Assembly (NCBI GenBank): GCA_036008685.1
Contig: DASYNF010000260.1
Location: forward strand, 1-64,000
Source of the DNA: Actinomadura_C sp036008685
GTDB taxonomy: Bacteria > Actinomycetota > Actinomycetes > Streptosporangiales > Streptosporangiaceae
Direction: 5' to 3'
Length of the DNA: 64,000 nt
This document shows, one piece after another, positions 35,376-44,240 of the stretch. How positions within the stretch are numbered: position 1 is the stretch's first letter; each line of letters starts with the position of its first letter. Made by a program: the position numbers and the translations under genes. The notes under the pieces were generated by a model, which saw nothing but the letters and a program-made list of their open reading frames with translations, did no database searches and was not told where the DNA came from.

Positions 35376-36856
35376 CGCATATCCGTCTCTGCCGCCCTGG
35401 TGTCCCCAGACAGGGTACGAAACGCCCTGGGAAGTGCGGTGATGACATCCTGGGCGCTGATCGGCGCCTCGCCCTCACCACCGGGTGAGACGGCCAGCCT
35501 CGCCGCGAGGCCGTGCACATAGGCACCCGCCGTCGCCGCGTCGAGCGGGCTCATCCCACCGGCCAGCAACGCGCCGATGAGCCCGGAGAGCACGTCGCCG
35601 GTCCCCGCGGTCGCGAGCCACGGGGTGCCGGTGGGGTTGACCCGGACCGGCCGGTCCTCCTCGGCGATGAGCGTCGTCGAGCCCTTGAGGAGCACGATCG
35701 CCGGAAGCTCGGCGACCGCCCTGCGGACGTGCTCGAACCGCCGGGCCTCGATGGCGTGCCGGTCCGCGCCGAGCAGCCGGGCCAGCTCGCCGGCGTGTGG
35801 GGTGAGCACGGTGGGGGCGGTCCGGCGCAGCAGGTCCCGGCGCCGTGCCAGCACGGTCAGGCCGTCCGCGTCGACCAGCACGGGCAGGTCGGTGCCCAGC
35901 GCGGCGGCGAGCAGCTCCTCGGCATGGTCGCCGGTGCCGAGGCCCGGTCCGACGACCCAGGCCTGCACCCGGCCCACGTCCAGGCCCGAACCCGGCTCGG
36001 CCACGGCCGCGATCGCCTCCGGCCACCGCTGCCTGACCAGGTCCACGACCGGGGCTACGGAGGCGAAGCGGACCATCCCGGCACCACCCCGGATCGCTCC
36101 CCCGGTCGTCAGCACGGCCGCGCCGGTGAACCGCTCGCTCCCCGCGACGATCCCGACGACGCCGCGGCGGTATTTGTCGGTCTCCGGCCCCGGGCGTGGC
36201 GGCCGTACGTCCTCCGGCCACGCGGACACCACGTCCGGGTCGGGCAGATAGGGGCCGAGTCCGATGTCCACCAGTTCGACGACGCCGGCGTGCACGGCTC
36301 CGGGATCGATGAACAGGCCCGGCTTGTACGTGCCGAAGGTCACGGTGACGTCGGCCATGACCGCCGCGCCCGGCACCTCGCCGGTGTCGGCGTCGACGCC
36401 GCTCGGAACGTCACAGGCCACGACCAGCGCGGGTGTGTCCCGTGTCCGTACGGCCAGGCCGGCGTAGGACTCTTTCAGCGGGCCGTGGCCGCCGATGCCG
36501 GTGAGGCCGTCGATCACCAGATCCGCGTCGTCGACGACCGCCTCGTCGTCGGTCACCTTGCCGCCGGCCTCCCGCAGCGCCCGCAGTCCCTCCGGGTGCG
36601 CCCTCGAGCCCGCGAGGACGGCCTGGACCCCGGTGCCGCGCCGGGCCAGCCGCGCACCCGCGAACAGGGTGTCGCCGCCGTTGTCGCCGCTGCCGACCAG
36701 CAGGACGACGCGGGAGCCGTACACCCCCGGGAGCAGCTGGGCGCAGACGGCGGCCAGCCCCGCGGCGGCACGGCGCATGAGCGCCCCCTCCGGGAGGCGG
36801 GCCATCAGCGCCTGCTCGGCCGCCCGGACCTTGCCGACCTGGTGCGCATATCTCAT
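35372..36856 (-). CDS. nnr: Bifunctional NAD(P)H-hydrate repair enzyme
   Basis: 494 residues. The N-terminal half is an NAD(P)HX epimerase (YjeF_N; LLVGSGDNGGDTLFAGARLA and ACDVPSGVDADTG). The C-terminal half is an ADP-dependent NAD(P)HX dehydratase (YjeF_C; VGPGLGTGDHAEE, VLTPHAGELARLLG, GTGDVLSGLIGALLA). Together they restore damaged NADH and NADPH hydrates. The order acpS-nnr-alr is conserved in actinobacteria. A GGAGCGAG sequence before the ATG serves as the ribosome binding site. Confidence 0.94.
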   Translation of the reverse strand: MRYAHQVGKVRAAEQALMARLPEGALMRRAAAGLAAVCAQLLPGVYGSRVVLLVGSGDNGGDTLFAGARLARRGTGVQAVLAGSRAHPEGLRALREAGGKVTDDEAVVDDADLVIDGLTGIGGHGPLKESYAGLAVRTRDTPALVVACDVPSGVDADTGEVPGAAVMADVTVTFGTYKPGLFIDPGAVHAGVVELVDIGLGPYLPDPDVVSAWPEDVRPPRPGPETDKYRRGVVGIVAGSERFTGAAVLTTGGAIRGGAGMVRFASVAPVVDLVRQRWPEAIAAVAEPGSGLDVGRVQAWVVGPGLGTGDHAEELLAAALGTDLPVLVDADGLTVLARRRDLLRRTAPTVLTPHAGELARLLGADRHAIEARRFEHVRRAVAELPAIVLLKGSTTLIAEEDRPVRVNPTGTPWLATAGTGDVLSGLIGALLAGGMSPLDAATAGAYVHGLAARLAVSPGGEGEAPISAQDVITALPRAFRTLSGDTRAAETDMR

Positions 36857-36896
36857 CGCTCGCTCCGCTCACCCGCTGTGCCGGTCGTCCGGCCTG

Positions 36897-37250
36897 TCAT
36901 CTGGTCTCCGCGACGACGACCGCCATGGCGACGCCGGCGTCGTGGCTCAGGGACAGGTGCCAGTGCGTGACACCGTGTCGCCGCGCCGCCTCGGCCACCG
37001 TGCCCTCGACGTGCAGGATCGGCCGGCCGCCCTCGGCCTTGCGGACCTCGACATCGGTCCACAGCAGTCCGGGCGGCGCGCCGAGCGCCTTGGCCACCGC
37101 CTCCTTGGCCGCGAACCTGGCCGCCAGCGACCTCGGCAGGAGCTCCCGCTCGGTCTCGGTGAACAGCCGGATCCGCAGCCTCGGCGTGCGTTCCAGGGAC
37201 TGCTCGAACCTGCCCACGTCGACGACGTCGATCCCCACACCCACGATCAC
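36897..37250 (-). CDS. acpS: Holo-[acyl-carrier-protein] synthase
   Basis: 117 residues from the GTG at 37250 (MIVGVGIDVVDV). Adds the 4'-phosphopantetheine arm of CoA to acyl carrier proteins. Metal ligands are the Asp in GIDVVDVGRFE and the Glu in RFAAKEAVAKALG. A GTG at 37244 would remove two residues. Typical length. Confidence 0.94.
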   Translation of the reverse strand: MIVGVGIDVVDVGRFEQSLERTPRLRIRLFTETERELLPRSLAARFAAKEAVAKALGAPPGLLWTDVEVRKAEGGRPILHVEGTVAEAARRHGVTHWHLSLSHDAGVAMAVVVAETR

Positions 37251-37546
37251 GTGTCCAGGGTGCCACGCCCTGGTCAGAACAGAAGCGCGCCCCGGCCCGA
37301 ACAGAAAAGACCGGTCAATCATCTGAAGAGCCCCCGGCGGCGGGGGGCTCAGGGACTAGAGTTGCGTTCACGATCAGTCCTCTGGCCGCGAGCGGCACCG
37401 GCCCGTCGCCGTGCCGCGCGGGGCGGACCAGGGTCAGGTGATCGGCCCTGAGATCGTCTATGTTCACCGGCACCGACTCCAGCGAAACCGTATCCATCGG
37501 AACCAGGCCGGCTCCATATATTGCAGGTCACAGTGCATGCACTGCG
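37251..37546. other. Intergenic region between acpS and glmS
   Basis: About 300 bases. It contains an open minus-strand frame at 37315-37497 coding 60 residues (MDTVSLESVPVNIDDLRADH...) of plausible composition. That frame has only a distant GGAG and no recognised family, so I list it as unproven here and do not call it as a gene. An AT-rich stretch at about 37515-37522 may be a promoter element. Confidence 0.4.
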
Positions 37547-37577
37547 GTGGCCCCGCCCGTACTCCGGGAGGGGCCAC
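37547..37577 (-). terminator. Terminator of glmS
   Basis: A 13-bp stem with one mismatch (37547-37559 with 37565-37577), 16 bases past the glmS stop. Confidence 0.75.
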
Positions 37578-37592
37578 TTTCGCGACACCGGG

Positions 37593-39530
37593 CTATTCGA
37601 CCGTGACCGACTTGGCCAGGTTGCGGGGTTGGTCGACGTCATGTCCCTTGGCCGTGGCGAGCTCACAGGCGAAGACCTGCAACGGCACGGTCGCCACGAG
37701 AGGCTGCAGCAGGGTCGGCACGGCCGGCACCCTGAGCAGGGTGTCGGCGTAGGGGGCCACGGTCTGGTCGCCCTCCTCGGCGATCACGATGGTGCGCGCG
37801 CCACGGGCCCGGATCTCCTGGATGTTCGACACGATCTTGTCGTGCAGCACCGCGCGAGCGCGTGGCGGGACCACCACGACGACGGGCAGCCCCTCCTCGA
37901 TCAGTGCGATCGGCCCGTGCTTGAGCTCTCCGGCCGCGAACCCCTCGGCGTGCATGTAGGCCAGCTCCTTGAGCTTGAGCGCCCCTTCCAAAGCCACGGG
38001 ATAACCGACATGGCGGCCGAGGAACAGCACACAGCGCTCCCCCGCGAGTGACCGGGCGAGCGCCCGGACCGGCTCCATGGTCTCGAGCACCTTGTTCACC
38101 TTGTCCGGCATGCCGGACAGCATCTGGATCATCGCGAAGACCTCGTCACCCCACTTGGTGCCCCGGACCTGCGCGAGGTAGAGCGCGATGAGATAGACCG
38201 CGACGAGCTGGGTCAGGAAGGCCTTGGTCGAGGCGACCGCCACCTCCGGACCGGCATGGGTGTAGAGCACGCCATCGCACTCGCGCGGGATGGTGGAGCC
38301 GTTGACGTTGCAGATCCCCAGCACGCGGGCGCGCTGCTCGCGCGCGTGTCTCAGCGCCATCAGGGTGTCCATCGTCTCTCCCGACTGGGAGATGGCGATC
38401 ACCAGTGTGGACCGGGTGAGGATGGCGTCCCGATAGCGGAACTCGCTCGCCAGCTCGACCTCACAGGGGAGCTGGGCCCAGTGCTCGATGGCGTACTTGG
38501 CGATCATCCCGGCGTGATAGGCCGTACCGCACGCGACAATGATGATCTTGTCGACGTCGCGGAGCTCGTCGTCGGAGAGCCGCATCTCGTCGAGGGTCAG
38601 CCTGCCGTCCACGCCGATCCGGCCGAGCAGCGTGTCGGCGACCGCCCGCGGCTGCTCGGCGATCTCCTTGAGCATGAAGTAGTCGTAGCCGCCCTTCTCG
38701 GCCGCGGAGACGTCCCAGCCGACGTGGTATTCGCGCACGGTGGCGGGCTTGCCCTCGAAGTCGGTCACGGTCACCGCGTCCCGGCGCAGCTCGACCACCT
38801 GATCCTGGCCGAGCTCGATGGCGGCCCGGGTGTGCGCGATGAAGGCGGCCACATCGCTGGCGAGGAAGTTCTCTCCGGCCCCCCGGCCGACGACGAGCGG
38901 CGAGTTGCGTCGCGCGCCCACGACCACGTCCGGCTCGGCCGCGTGTACGGCCACGAGCGTGAAGGCGCCCTGGAGCCGGCGGCAGACGCGCCGCATGGCC
39001 TCGGCCAGCCGGACGGAGCTCCCGCCGGCCCCGGACAGCTCCTCCTCGAGCAGGTGGGCGACCGCCTCGGTGTCGGTGTCGGAGCTCAGCTCGTGTCCGC
39101 GCCGCTCCAGCTCGGCGCGCAGGACGGCGAAGTTCTCGATGATGCCGTTGTGCACGACCGCGATGGACCCGGAGCAGTCGGTGTGGGGGTGGGCGTTGCG
39201 GTCGTTCGGCGGGCCATGGGTCGCCCAGCGCGTGTGGCCGATGCCGAGGGTGCCGCCGGCCGGGCCGGCCGTGTCTGCTGTGGCCGCTGTGGCCGTACGT
39301 CCCGTCGCGGCGCCGTCCAGCCTCGCCACCTCGGGCGGCGGTGCCATGCCCGCGATGAGCGCGTTGCGGAGGTTGACCAGCTTGCCGGCCCGCTTGACCG
39401 TCCTCAGCGCGCCACCGCCCACCACGGCCACGCCTGCGGAGTCGTAGCCCCGGTACTCCAGCCTCGCCAGGCCGTCCACGACGACCTCGAGCGCGGGCTT
39501 GGCTCCCACGTATCCCACGATTCCGCACAT
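37593..39530 (-). CDS. glmS: Glutamine-fructose-6-phosphate aminotransferase (isomerising)
   Basis: 645 residues, longer than the usual 610-625. Makes glucosamine 6-phosphate, the entry to UDP-GlcNAc. The ATG at 39530 places the catalytic Cys at position 2 (MCGIVGYVG). The glutaminase domain is followed by two SIS sugar-isomerase domains and ends LAKSVTVE. Residues about 70-92 (RLDGAATGRTATAATADTAG) form an Ala/Thr-rich insert before GIGHTRWATHG that I do not recall in other GlmS. Own terminator, so probably a single-gene unit. Confidence 0.95.
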   Translation of the reverse strand: MCGIVGYVGAKPALEVVVDGLARLEYRGYDSAGVAVVGGGALRTVKRAGKLVNLRNALIAGMAPPPEVARLDGAATGRTATAATADTAGPAGGTLGIGHTRWATHGPPNDRNAHPHTDCSGSIAVVHNGIIENFAVLRAELERRGHELSSDTDTEAVAHLLEEELSGAGGSSVRLAEAMRRVCRRLQGAFTLVAVHAAEPDVVVGARRNSPLVVGRGAGENFLASDVAAFIAHTRAAIELGQDQVVELRRDAVTVTDFEGKPATVREYHVGWDVSAAEKGGYDYFMLKEIAEQPRAVADTLLGRIGVDGRLTLDEMRLSDDELRDVDKIIIVACGTAYHAGMIAKYAIEHWAQLPCEVELASEFRYRDAILTRSTLVIAISQSGETMDTLMALRHAREQRARVLGICNVNGSTIPRECDGVLYTHAGPEVAVASTKAFLTQLVAVYLIALYLAQVRGTKWGDEVFAMIQMLSGMPDKVNKVLETMEPVRALARSLAGERCVLFLGRHVGYPVALEGALKLKELAYMHAEGFAAGELKHGPIALIEEGLPVVVVVPPRARAVLHDKIVSNIQEIRARGARTIVIAEEGDQTVAPYADTLLRVPAVPTLLQPLVATVPLQVFACELATAKGHDVDQPRNLAKSVTVE

Positions 39531-39598
39531 GGCGGCCACACTAACCCGTGCTCAGCCGGCGGCCGCGCACCGGCGTGTCACCGTACGTACGGGCGCCG

Positions 39599-40315
39599 TC
39601 ACTCCGTGCCTACCACCGACAACGTCCGCAGGCGTACGGCCGCGAGCGTGACGCCCAGCACGGTGACGACGGCGAGCAGCACGGCCGCCATGCCGAGCCC
39701 GACCTCGGAGGTGAGAGTGGAGGCCGGCGTCAGCGCGTCGGTCACGGAGAGCGCCCACTGCTGGATCGACAGCGTCCGGGCGCCGGGGGCGAAGTTGCCG
39801 ACCAGCGTCTCCCAGACGAGGGCGTAGAGCAGGCCTATCGTGACGGCGTTGCGGCTGGCCACCGCGAGGGCCACGAAGACGGCGCAGTAGGCCGCGCCTC
39901 CGGCGAACGTCCCGATGGCGAAGGCCGGGGTGAGCCCGGCCGTCGTCCCGGTCATGAGGAGCCCGGCCACCAGTGTCGGCACGACGGCGAAGACGAACAC
40001 CAGCACCAGCGCGACCGCGTACTTGGTCGTCGTGACGACCGGCCGCGGGATGGGCTTGGTGAGGATGTACATGATCTGGCCGTCGTCGATCTCCGGGCCG
40101 ATCACCCCCGTACCGGCGATCAGGCAGAGGAGCGGCAGCAGCGTGCCCAGGGCGAACCGCTGCAGCACCGCCGTCGACACGTCGAGGTCGTTGTATCCGG
40201 TGATGCGCAGCGCCAGCGCGAGCACGAGCAGGACGCCCGGGAGCGCGAACAACAGCAACGCCCTCTTACGGCCCAGCATCCCCCGGAAGGTGATGTAGGC
40301 GATGGTGGCGTTCAT
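39599..40315 (-). CDS. ABC transporter permease (ABC-2 like)
   Basis: 238 residues with about six membrane helices and the ABC-2 export permease layout (GPEIDDGQIMYILTKPIPRP between TM2 and TM3). It lies 46 bases after the ATPase gene at 40362-41273 and probably pairs with it. The substrate is unknown; such pairs often export drugs, lipids or peptides. Confidence 0.85.
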   Translation of the reverse strand: MNATIAYITFRGMLGRKRALLLFALPGVLLVLALALRITGYNDLDVSTAVLQRFALGTLLPLLCLIAGTGVIGPEIDDGQIMYILTKPIPRPVVTTTKYAVALVLVFVFAVVPTLVAGLLMTGTTAGLTPAFAIGTFAGGAAYCAVFVALAVASRNAVTIGLLYALVWETLVGNFAPGARTLSIQQWALSVTDALTPASTLTSEVGLGMAAVLLAVVTVLGVTLAAVRLRTLSVVGTE

Positions 40316-40361
40316 CGGTCGCTCATCCCTTTCGCGGGGTGGGTACGGGTCACAGGGCCGG

Positions 40362-41273
40362 TCACGGGGCCACCAGGTAGGAGAACACGCTCTCCAGGGA
40401 CTCGTCGGCCGGGGAGACCTCGAGCAGGCGCACCCCCTCCTTGCGGGCCACCTGCGGGAGCAGCCAGGTGAAGCGGCGGAAGTCCACGGCCTCGACCTGG
40501 AGGCCGGCCTCGCTCAGCTGGACGCTGCGGGCCGAGCCGTCCGCGATGATCGCCGAGGCCAGCGCGCGATCGTCGGAGGAGCGGACGACGAACACGTGCG
40601 GCCGGTCGGTCATGAGCCGCCGGATCGCCCGGAAGTCGCCCGAGGCCGCATGCCGCCCGGCCACCATCACCTCGATGTGGTTGGCCAGCCGCTCGACCTC
40701 TTCGAGGATGTGCGAGCTGAACAGGACGGTCCGCCCCTCGGCGGCCATCGCCCGGATCAGGTCCATGAGCTGCAGCCGCTGCCGCGGATCCATGCCGTTG
40801 AACGGCTCGTCGAGCAGCAGGACCGCCGGATCGTGCACGAGCGCCGAAGCCATCTTGATCCGCTGCTTCATGCCCTTGGAGTAGGTCCCGATCACCCGGT
40901 CCTTGGCATGCTCCATCTCGACCAGGGCCAGGGCGCGCTGCGCCGCGGCACCCGGCTGGGGCAGCTTGTGGAGCTTGGCCATGGAGAGCACGAACTGCGA
41001 GCCGGTGAGGAAGTCGAACGCCGACTCCCGCTCCGGCACCAGCCCGATGTGCCGGTAGACCTCGGGGTTCTTCCAGATCGGCGTTCCGTCGAGCGTCACC
41101 GTGCCCGATGAGGCGGGCAGGAAGCCGCCCATCATGTGGATCAGTGTGGACTTGCCCGCGCCGTTGGGGCCGAGCAGGCCGGTCACGCCGGGGCCCACCG
41201 CCATCGAGATGCCGTTGACCGCGACGACGTTCCCGTACCACCGGGAGACCTGGTGGAGTTGCAGCACGCTCAT
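40362..41273 (-). CDS. ABC transporter ATP-binding protein
   Basis: 303 residues. Walker A is GLLGPNGAGKSTLI, signature YSKGMKQRIKM, Walker B AVLLLDEPFNGMDP and the H-loop is in LFSSHILEEVERLA. The C-terminal 80 residues form an extra domain usual in ABC-2 exporters. Second ATPase of the cluster; not identical to the one at 42323-43243. Confidence 0.92.
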   Translation of the reverse strand: MSVLQLHQVSRWYGNVVAVNGISMAVGPGVTGLLGPNGAGKSTLIHMMGGFLPASSGTVTLDGTPIWKNPEVYRHIGLVPERESAFDFLTGSQFVLSMAKLHKLPQPGAAAQRALALVEMEHAKDRVIGTYSKGMKQRIKMASALVHDPAVLLLDEPFNGMDPRQRLQLMDLIRAMAAEGRTVLFSSHILEEVERLANHIEVMVAGRHAASGDFRAIRRLMTDRPHVFVVRSSDDRALASAIIADGSARSVQLSEAGLQVEAVDFRRFTWLLPQVARKEGVRLLEVSPADESLESVFSYLVAP

Positions 41274-41349
41274 GGGGTCATCTCCCGGGACTCCTCCACG
41301 CGATCACAGCGGTTCGGGGTCCGCCACGCGATCTCGCACGTCTTCGCGG

Positions 41350-42255
41350 TCACGACAACCCCGCCTTACGGAACCGGCCGTACAGGACCGCGAGCGAACC
41401 GGCGACCACCGCGGCGCAGGCGAGGGCGAACACCGGGCCGCCGATGTCGGCCGGTGGCCCCTGCGCGGTCGACGGTTTCGCCTGCAGGAGACCGACCTGC
41501 ACACCGTCGACGAGGTTGAACGGCGTGAACAGCCCGGCCCACGCGGCCACGTCGTAGTTCGTGTTGGCGAGCGCGATGGCCTGCACGATGCCGACCGTGG
41601 CGTTGCTGAGCAGATAGACCGCCACGACGGCGGCGACCCCGAAGCCGCGCCGGGGCGTGAACGCCGCCACCACGAGGGCGAACCCGGCCAGCACCAGCGC
41701 GAAGACCACGGATCCGGCCAGCCCGCCGGCGTAGTGCAGTGTCTGCTCGCCGACGCCCGGCATAGGGGCCCCGAGAGCCGTCTTGGGCGACCGGGTGACC
41801 AGCGCTCCGAGGTACAACAGCGTCTGCGGCGTCGCCAGCAGGACCAGCAGCGCCGTCACGAAGGCCGCGTACTTGGCCAGGACGAAGTCCAGCGAGGCCA
41901 CCGGGCGGGAGAAGTACAGCGGCACGACGTGGAAGCGCAGCTCGCGCGAGGCGATGACCGGCGCCTGCGTGGCAAGGAAGATGGCGACGACCGGCTGCAG
42001 CACCATCGGATAGGTGGAGTAGCGGATCAGGGTGCCCGGCTCCTTGGTGATCGCCAGCACCGCCACGCTCCCGGCCGCCGGCAGCATCATGATCGCGAAC
42101 AGCAGGAACGGCATGACCTTGGCCCGCGCGGGGCGCCCCAGGCCGTAGACCGCGCGCAGGTTGTGCACGAACAGGGAGCGCAGGACATAGGCCCTGCCGA
42201 GCCGCGGGCCCTCATAGTGCCGATAGCCGATGTCGTGAATGGTGCTCGTGCTCAT
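41350..42255 (-). CDS. ABC transporter permease (ABC-2 like)
   Basis: 301 residues with about six membrane helices and a short cytoplasmic start (MSTSTIHDIGYRHYEGPRLGR). It lies between the two ATPase genes and probably works with the ATPase upstream of it, with which it shares a 20-bp repeat at the gene junction. The ATG at 42255 has GGAGCGAG upstream. Confidence 0.85.
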   Translation of the reverse strand: MSTSTIHDIGYRHYEGPRLGRAYVLRSLFVHNLRAVYGLGRPARAKVMPFLLFAIMMLPAAGSVAVLAITKEPGTLIRYSTYPMVLQPVVAIFLATQAPVIASRELRFHVVPLYFSRPVASLDFVLAKYAAFVTALLVLLATPQTLLYLGALVTRSPKTALGAPMPGVGEQTLHYAGGLAGSVVFALVLAGFALVVAAFTPRRGFGVAAVVAVYLLSNATVGIVQAIALANTNYDVAAWAGLFTPFNLVDGVQVGLLQAKPSTAQGPPADIGGPVFALACAAVVAGSLAVLYGRFRKAGLS

Positions 42256-42340
42256 TGGCTCGCTCCGCTCGCCGGTTCGCAGGCGCCTCGACGCGGGGGC
42301 TTCCCTCGTCGCGTGCTCACGCTCATTGGCTCGCTCCGCT
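42250..42340. repeat. Direct repeat at the ATPase-permease junction
   Basis: GCTCATTGGCTCGCTCCGCT occurs at 42250-42269 and 42321-42340. The right copy holds the ATPase stop, the left copy the permease start codon. Read on the minus strand it is a GGAGCGAG ribosome binding site plus ATGA, so the gene junction seems to have been duplicated. Confidence 0.8.
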
Positions 42341-43243
42341 GGGGACCCCGGGCGTGGCGAAGACCTCTTCGATGTGGTGGCGCCGCTGCTCCATCCGGAT
42401 GAGGGCCAGGCCGAGGTCGGCCACGCCGTCGCGGATCGCGTCGAACGTCGTCTCGCCCGTCACCTCGACGAGCAGGAACCGCCCCTCGGGCCGCACGGTG
42501 AGCCCGGATTCGGCGAGCCTCTGGCCGAGCCGGTCGCGGCCCTCCTCGACCTCCACGATCAAGACGCCGCTGACCTCGGTGAAGGCCGCGACCGCCTGGG
42601 AACGCAGCAGCCTGCCGCCGTCGACGATCACCACGTGGTCACAGATCCGCTCCAGCTCGCCGAGGAGATGCGAGGTGACGAGGACGCTGATGCCGAACTC
42701 GGTGCCGATGCGGCGGATCAGGCCGAGCATCTCGTCACGCCCCGCGGGATCGAGCCCGTTGGTCGGCTCGTCGAGGAAGACCAGCTGCGGATCGTGGACG
42801 AGAGCCTGGGCCAGCTTGACCCGCTGGCGCATCCCGGTGGAGTAGCCCCCGATGGGCCGGTAGCGCTCCTCGTACAACCCGACATGGCGGAGGGTGTCCG
42901 CGGCGCGCTCACGCGCGGCGGTGGAGGGCAGCCCGCACATGCGGGCCATGTGGACGACGAACTCGGTCGCGGACACGTCGGGCGGCAGGCATTCGTACTC
43001 CGGCATGAACCCCACGCGCTCGCGGATCTGCTCACCCTGACGAGCGATGTCCAGGCCCAGGACGGATCCCTGCCCGCTCGTCGGGGGCAGGAGCCCGAGG
43101 AGGATCTTGATGAGCGTCGACTTGCCCGCGCCGTTCGCCCCGACGAGCCCGACGACCCCGGGCTCCACCGCGACACTCAGGTCGTCCAGAGCCGTGACCC
43201 CGGGGAACCTCATCGTCAGTCCCTGGGTAGCGATGATCGGCAT
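42323..43243 (-). CDS. ABC transporter ATP-binding protein
   Basis: 306 residues. Walker A is GLVGANGAGKSTLIK, signature YSTGMRQRVKL, Walker B QLVFLDEPTNGLDP and the H-loop LVTSHLLGELERI. First gene of a four-gene ABC cluster (ATPase, permease, ATPase, permease) set between glmS and glmM, probably one operon. The transported substrate cannot be told. Confidence 0.92.
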   Translation of the reverse strand: MPIIATQGLTMRFPGVTALDDLSVAVEPGVVGLVGANGAGKSTLIKILLGLLPPTSGQGSVLGLDIARQGEQIRERVGFMPEYECLPPDVSATEFVVHMARMCGLPSTAARERAADTLRHVGLYEERYRPIGGYSTGMRQRVKLAQALVHDPQLVFLDEPTNGLDPAGRDEMLGLIRRIGTEFGISVLVTSHLLGELERICDHVVIVDGGRLLRSQAVAAFTEVSGVLIVEVEEGRDRLGQRLAESGLTVRPEGRFLLVEVTGETTFDAIRDGVADLGLALIRMEQRRHHIEEVFATPGVPSGASQ

Positions 43244-43277
43244 GCCTCGAACCTAGTGGAACCGGGGCACCGCGTCC

Positions 43278-43487
43278 TCATCCTGGGGATGTACGTCCGT
43301 CCCTCTTGGTGGCGATGCCCCACAGGACCTTCTGCACCAGAAGGGTGACGAAACCCGCGATCACCATCCCGGCCACGCTCTCGGGGCCGAGTTCCTCCCA
43401 GACCACGGCGTCGTCGCCGTGCCCGGTCGCCCGGTCCTCGGCGACCTCCGCGACATCGGACGGCGCCTTCCACTTACCCTGGATTCC
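43278..43487 (-). pseudogene. Possible small membrane protein frame without a normal start
   Basis: The minus-strand frame from 43487 to 43278 reads like a real protein: acidic DVAEVAEDRATGHG, VVWEELGPES, then a good membrane helix AGMVIAGFVTLLVQKVLWG and a basic end. A TAG lies just before it and there is no ATG, GTG or TTG before the conserved-looking part. The first GTG (43406) would give only 42 residues. It may use a rare start, or be the remnant of a longer gene cut by the neighbouring HNH lipoprotein gene. No family recognised. Confidence 0.4.
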
Positions 43488-43536
43488 CTACTTGAGGGAT
43501 ATAGCGGGCATGGCTCGACAAAGGGATGGTGATGGA

Positions 43537-44190
43537 ATGGCGGGCAGCCGGGCCGTGGCGGCCGCCGGAGCGCTGTTGTGGGCGCTGTCCGGATGTGGTC
43601 TGGACGCGGGGACACCGGGCCCGGAGGCCACGTCCGCCGCACCGGCCCAGAGCGCGGGGCCGGCCCGCCGTCAGCTCGACGACCTCCGGGTGGCCGGGCA
43701 GGCGGACACGGCCGGCTACCGGCGGGACCGGTTCGGCGTTCGCTGGAAGGACACCGACCACAACGGGTGCGACCAGCGCAACGACGTCCTGGCACGGGAT
43801 CTGGACGAGGTCGGGAAGCGCGGGCGGTGCGTGGTGTTCGGCGGTCTGCTGCGGGACCCCTACACCGGCAAGGACATCCGCTTCGCCAAGTCCCGGGCCG
43901 CCGAGGTGCAGATCGACCACATCTATCCGCTCGCGCTCGCCTGGCGGATGGGGGCCGACCGCTGGAGCCCGGACCGGCGGGAGCGGTTCGCCAACGACCG
44001 TGACAACCTGCTCGCCGTCTGGGGCAGGCCCAACCAGCAGAAGAGCGACTCCGGTCCGGGTGAGTGGAAGCCGCAGAAGTCCTATCAGTGCGCCTACGCG
44101 GTCAAGTTCATCGCGATCTCGGCGAGGTACGCGCTGCCGGTGACCCGGGCCGACCACGCCGCACTCGGGGATTTCCTGACCCGCTGCTGA
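43537..44190 (+). CDS. Lipoprotein with HNH (DUF1524/GmrSD-like) nuclease domain
   Basis: 217 residues from the ATG at 43537; an ATG at 43510 is in frame. Residues 1-20 are a lipoprotein signal with lipobox ALSGC, so the mature protein is lipid-anchored outside the membrane. The C-terminal domain has WKDTDHNGCDQRNDVL, VQIDHIYPLALAW (the HNH His) and FANDRDNLLAVWGRPNQQKS. This matches the exported actinobacterial HNH family related to the GmrSD C terminus (DUF1524). It may degrade extracellular DNA, which is inferred. Confidence 0.85.
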   Translation: MAGSRAVAAAGALLWALSGCGLDAGTPGPEATSAAPAQSAGPARRQLDDLRVAGQADTAGYRRDRFGVRWKDTDHNGCDQRNDVLARDLDEVGKRGRCVVFGGLLRDPYTGKDIRFAKSRAAEVQIDHIYPLALAWRMGADRWSPDRRERFANDRDNLLAVWGRPNQQKSDSGPGEWKPQKSYQCAYAVKFIAISARYALPVTRADHAALGDFLTRC

Positions 44191-44240
44191 AGCGGCCTTT
44201 GCCGGCGGTCCGCAGATCACGCTGGCTAGAATCGGCGCTC

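Noticed and set aside
37315..37497. 60-codon minus-strand frame between acpS and glmS
   Set aside because: Composition is plausible, but the only GGAG is 14 bases from the ATG and nothing is recognised; noted in the intergenic entry only.
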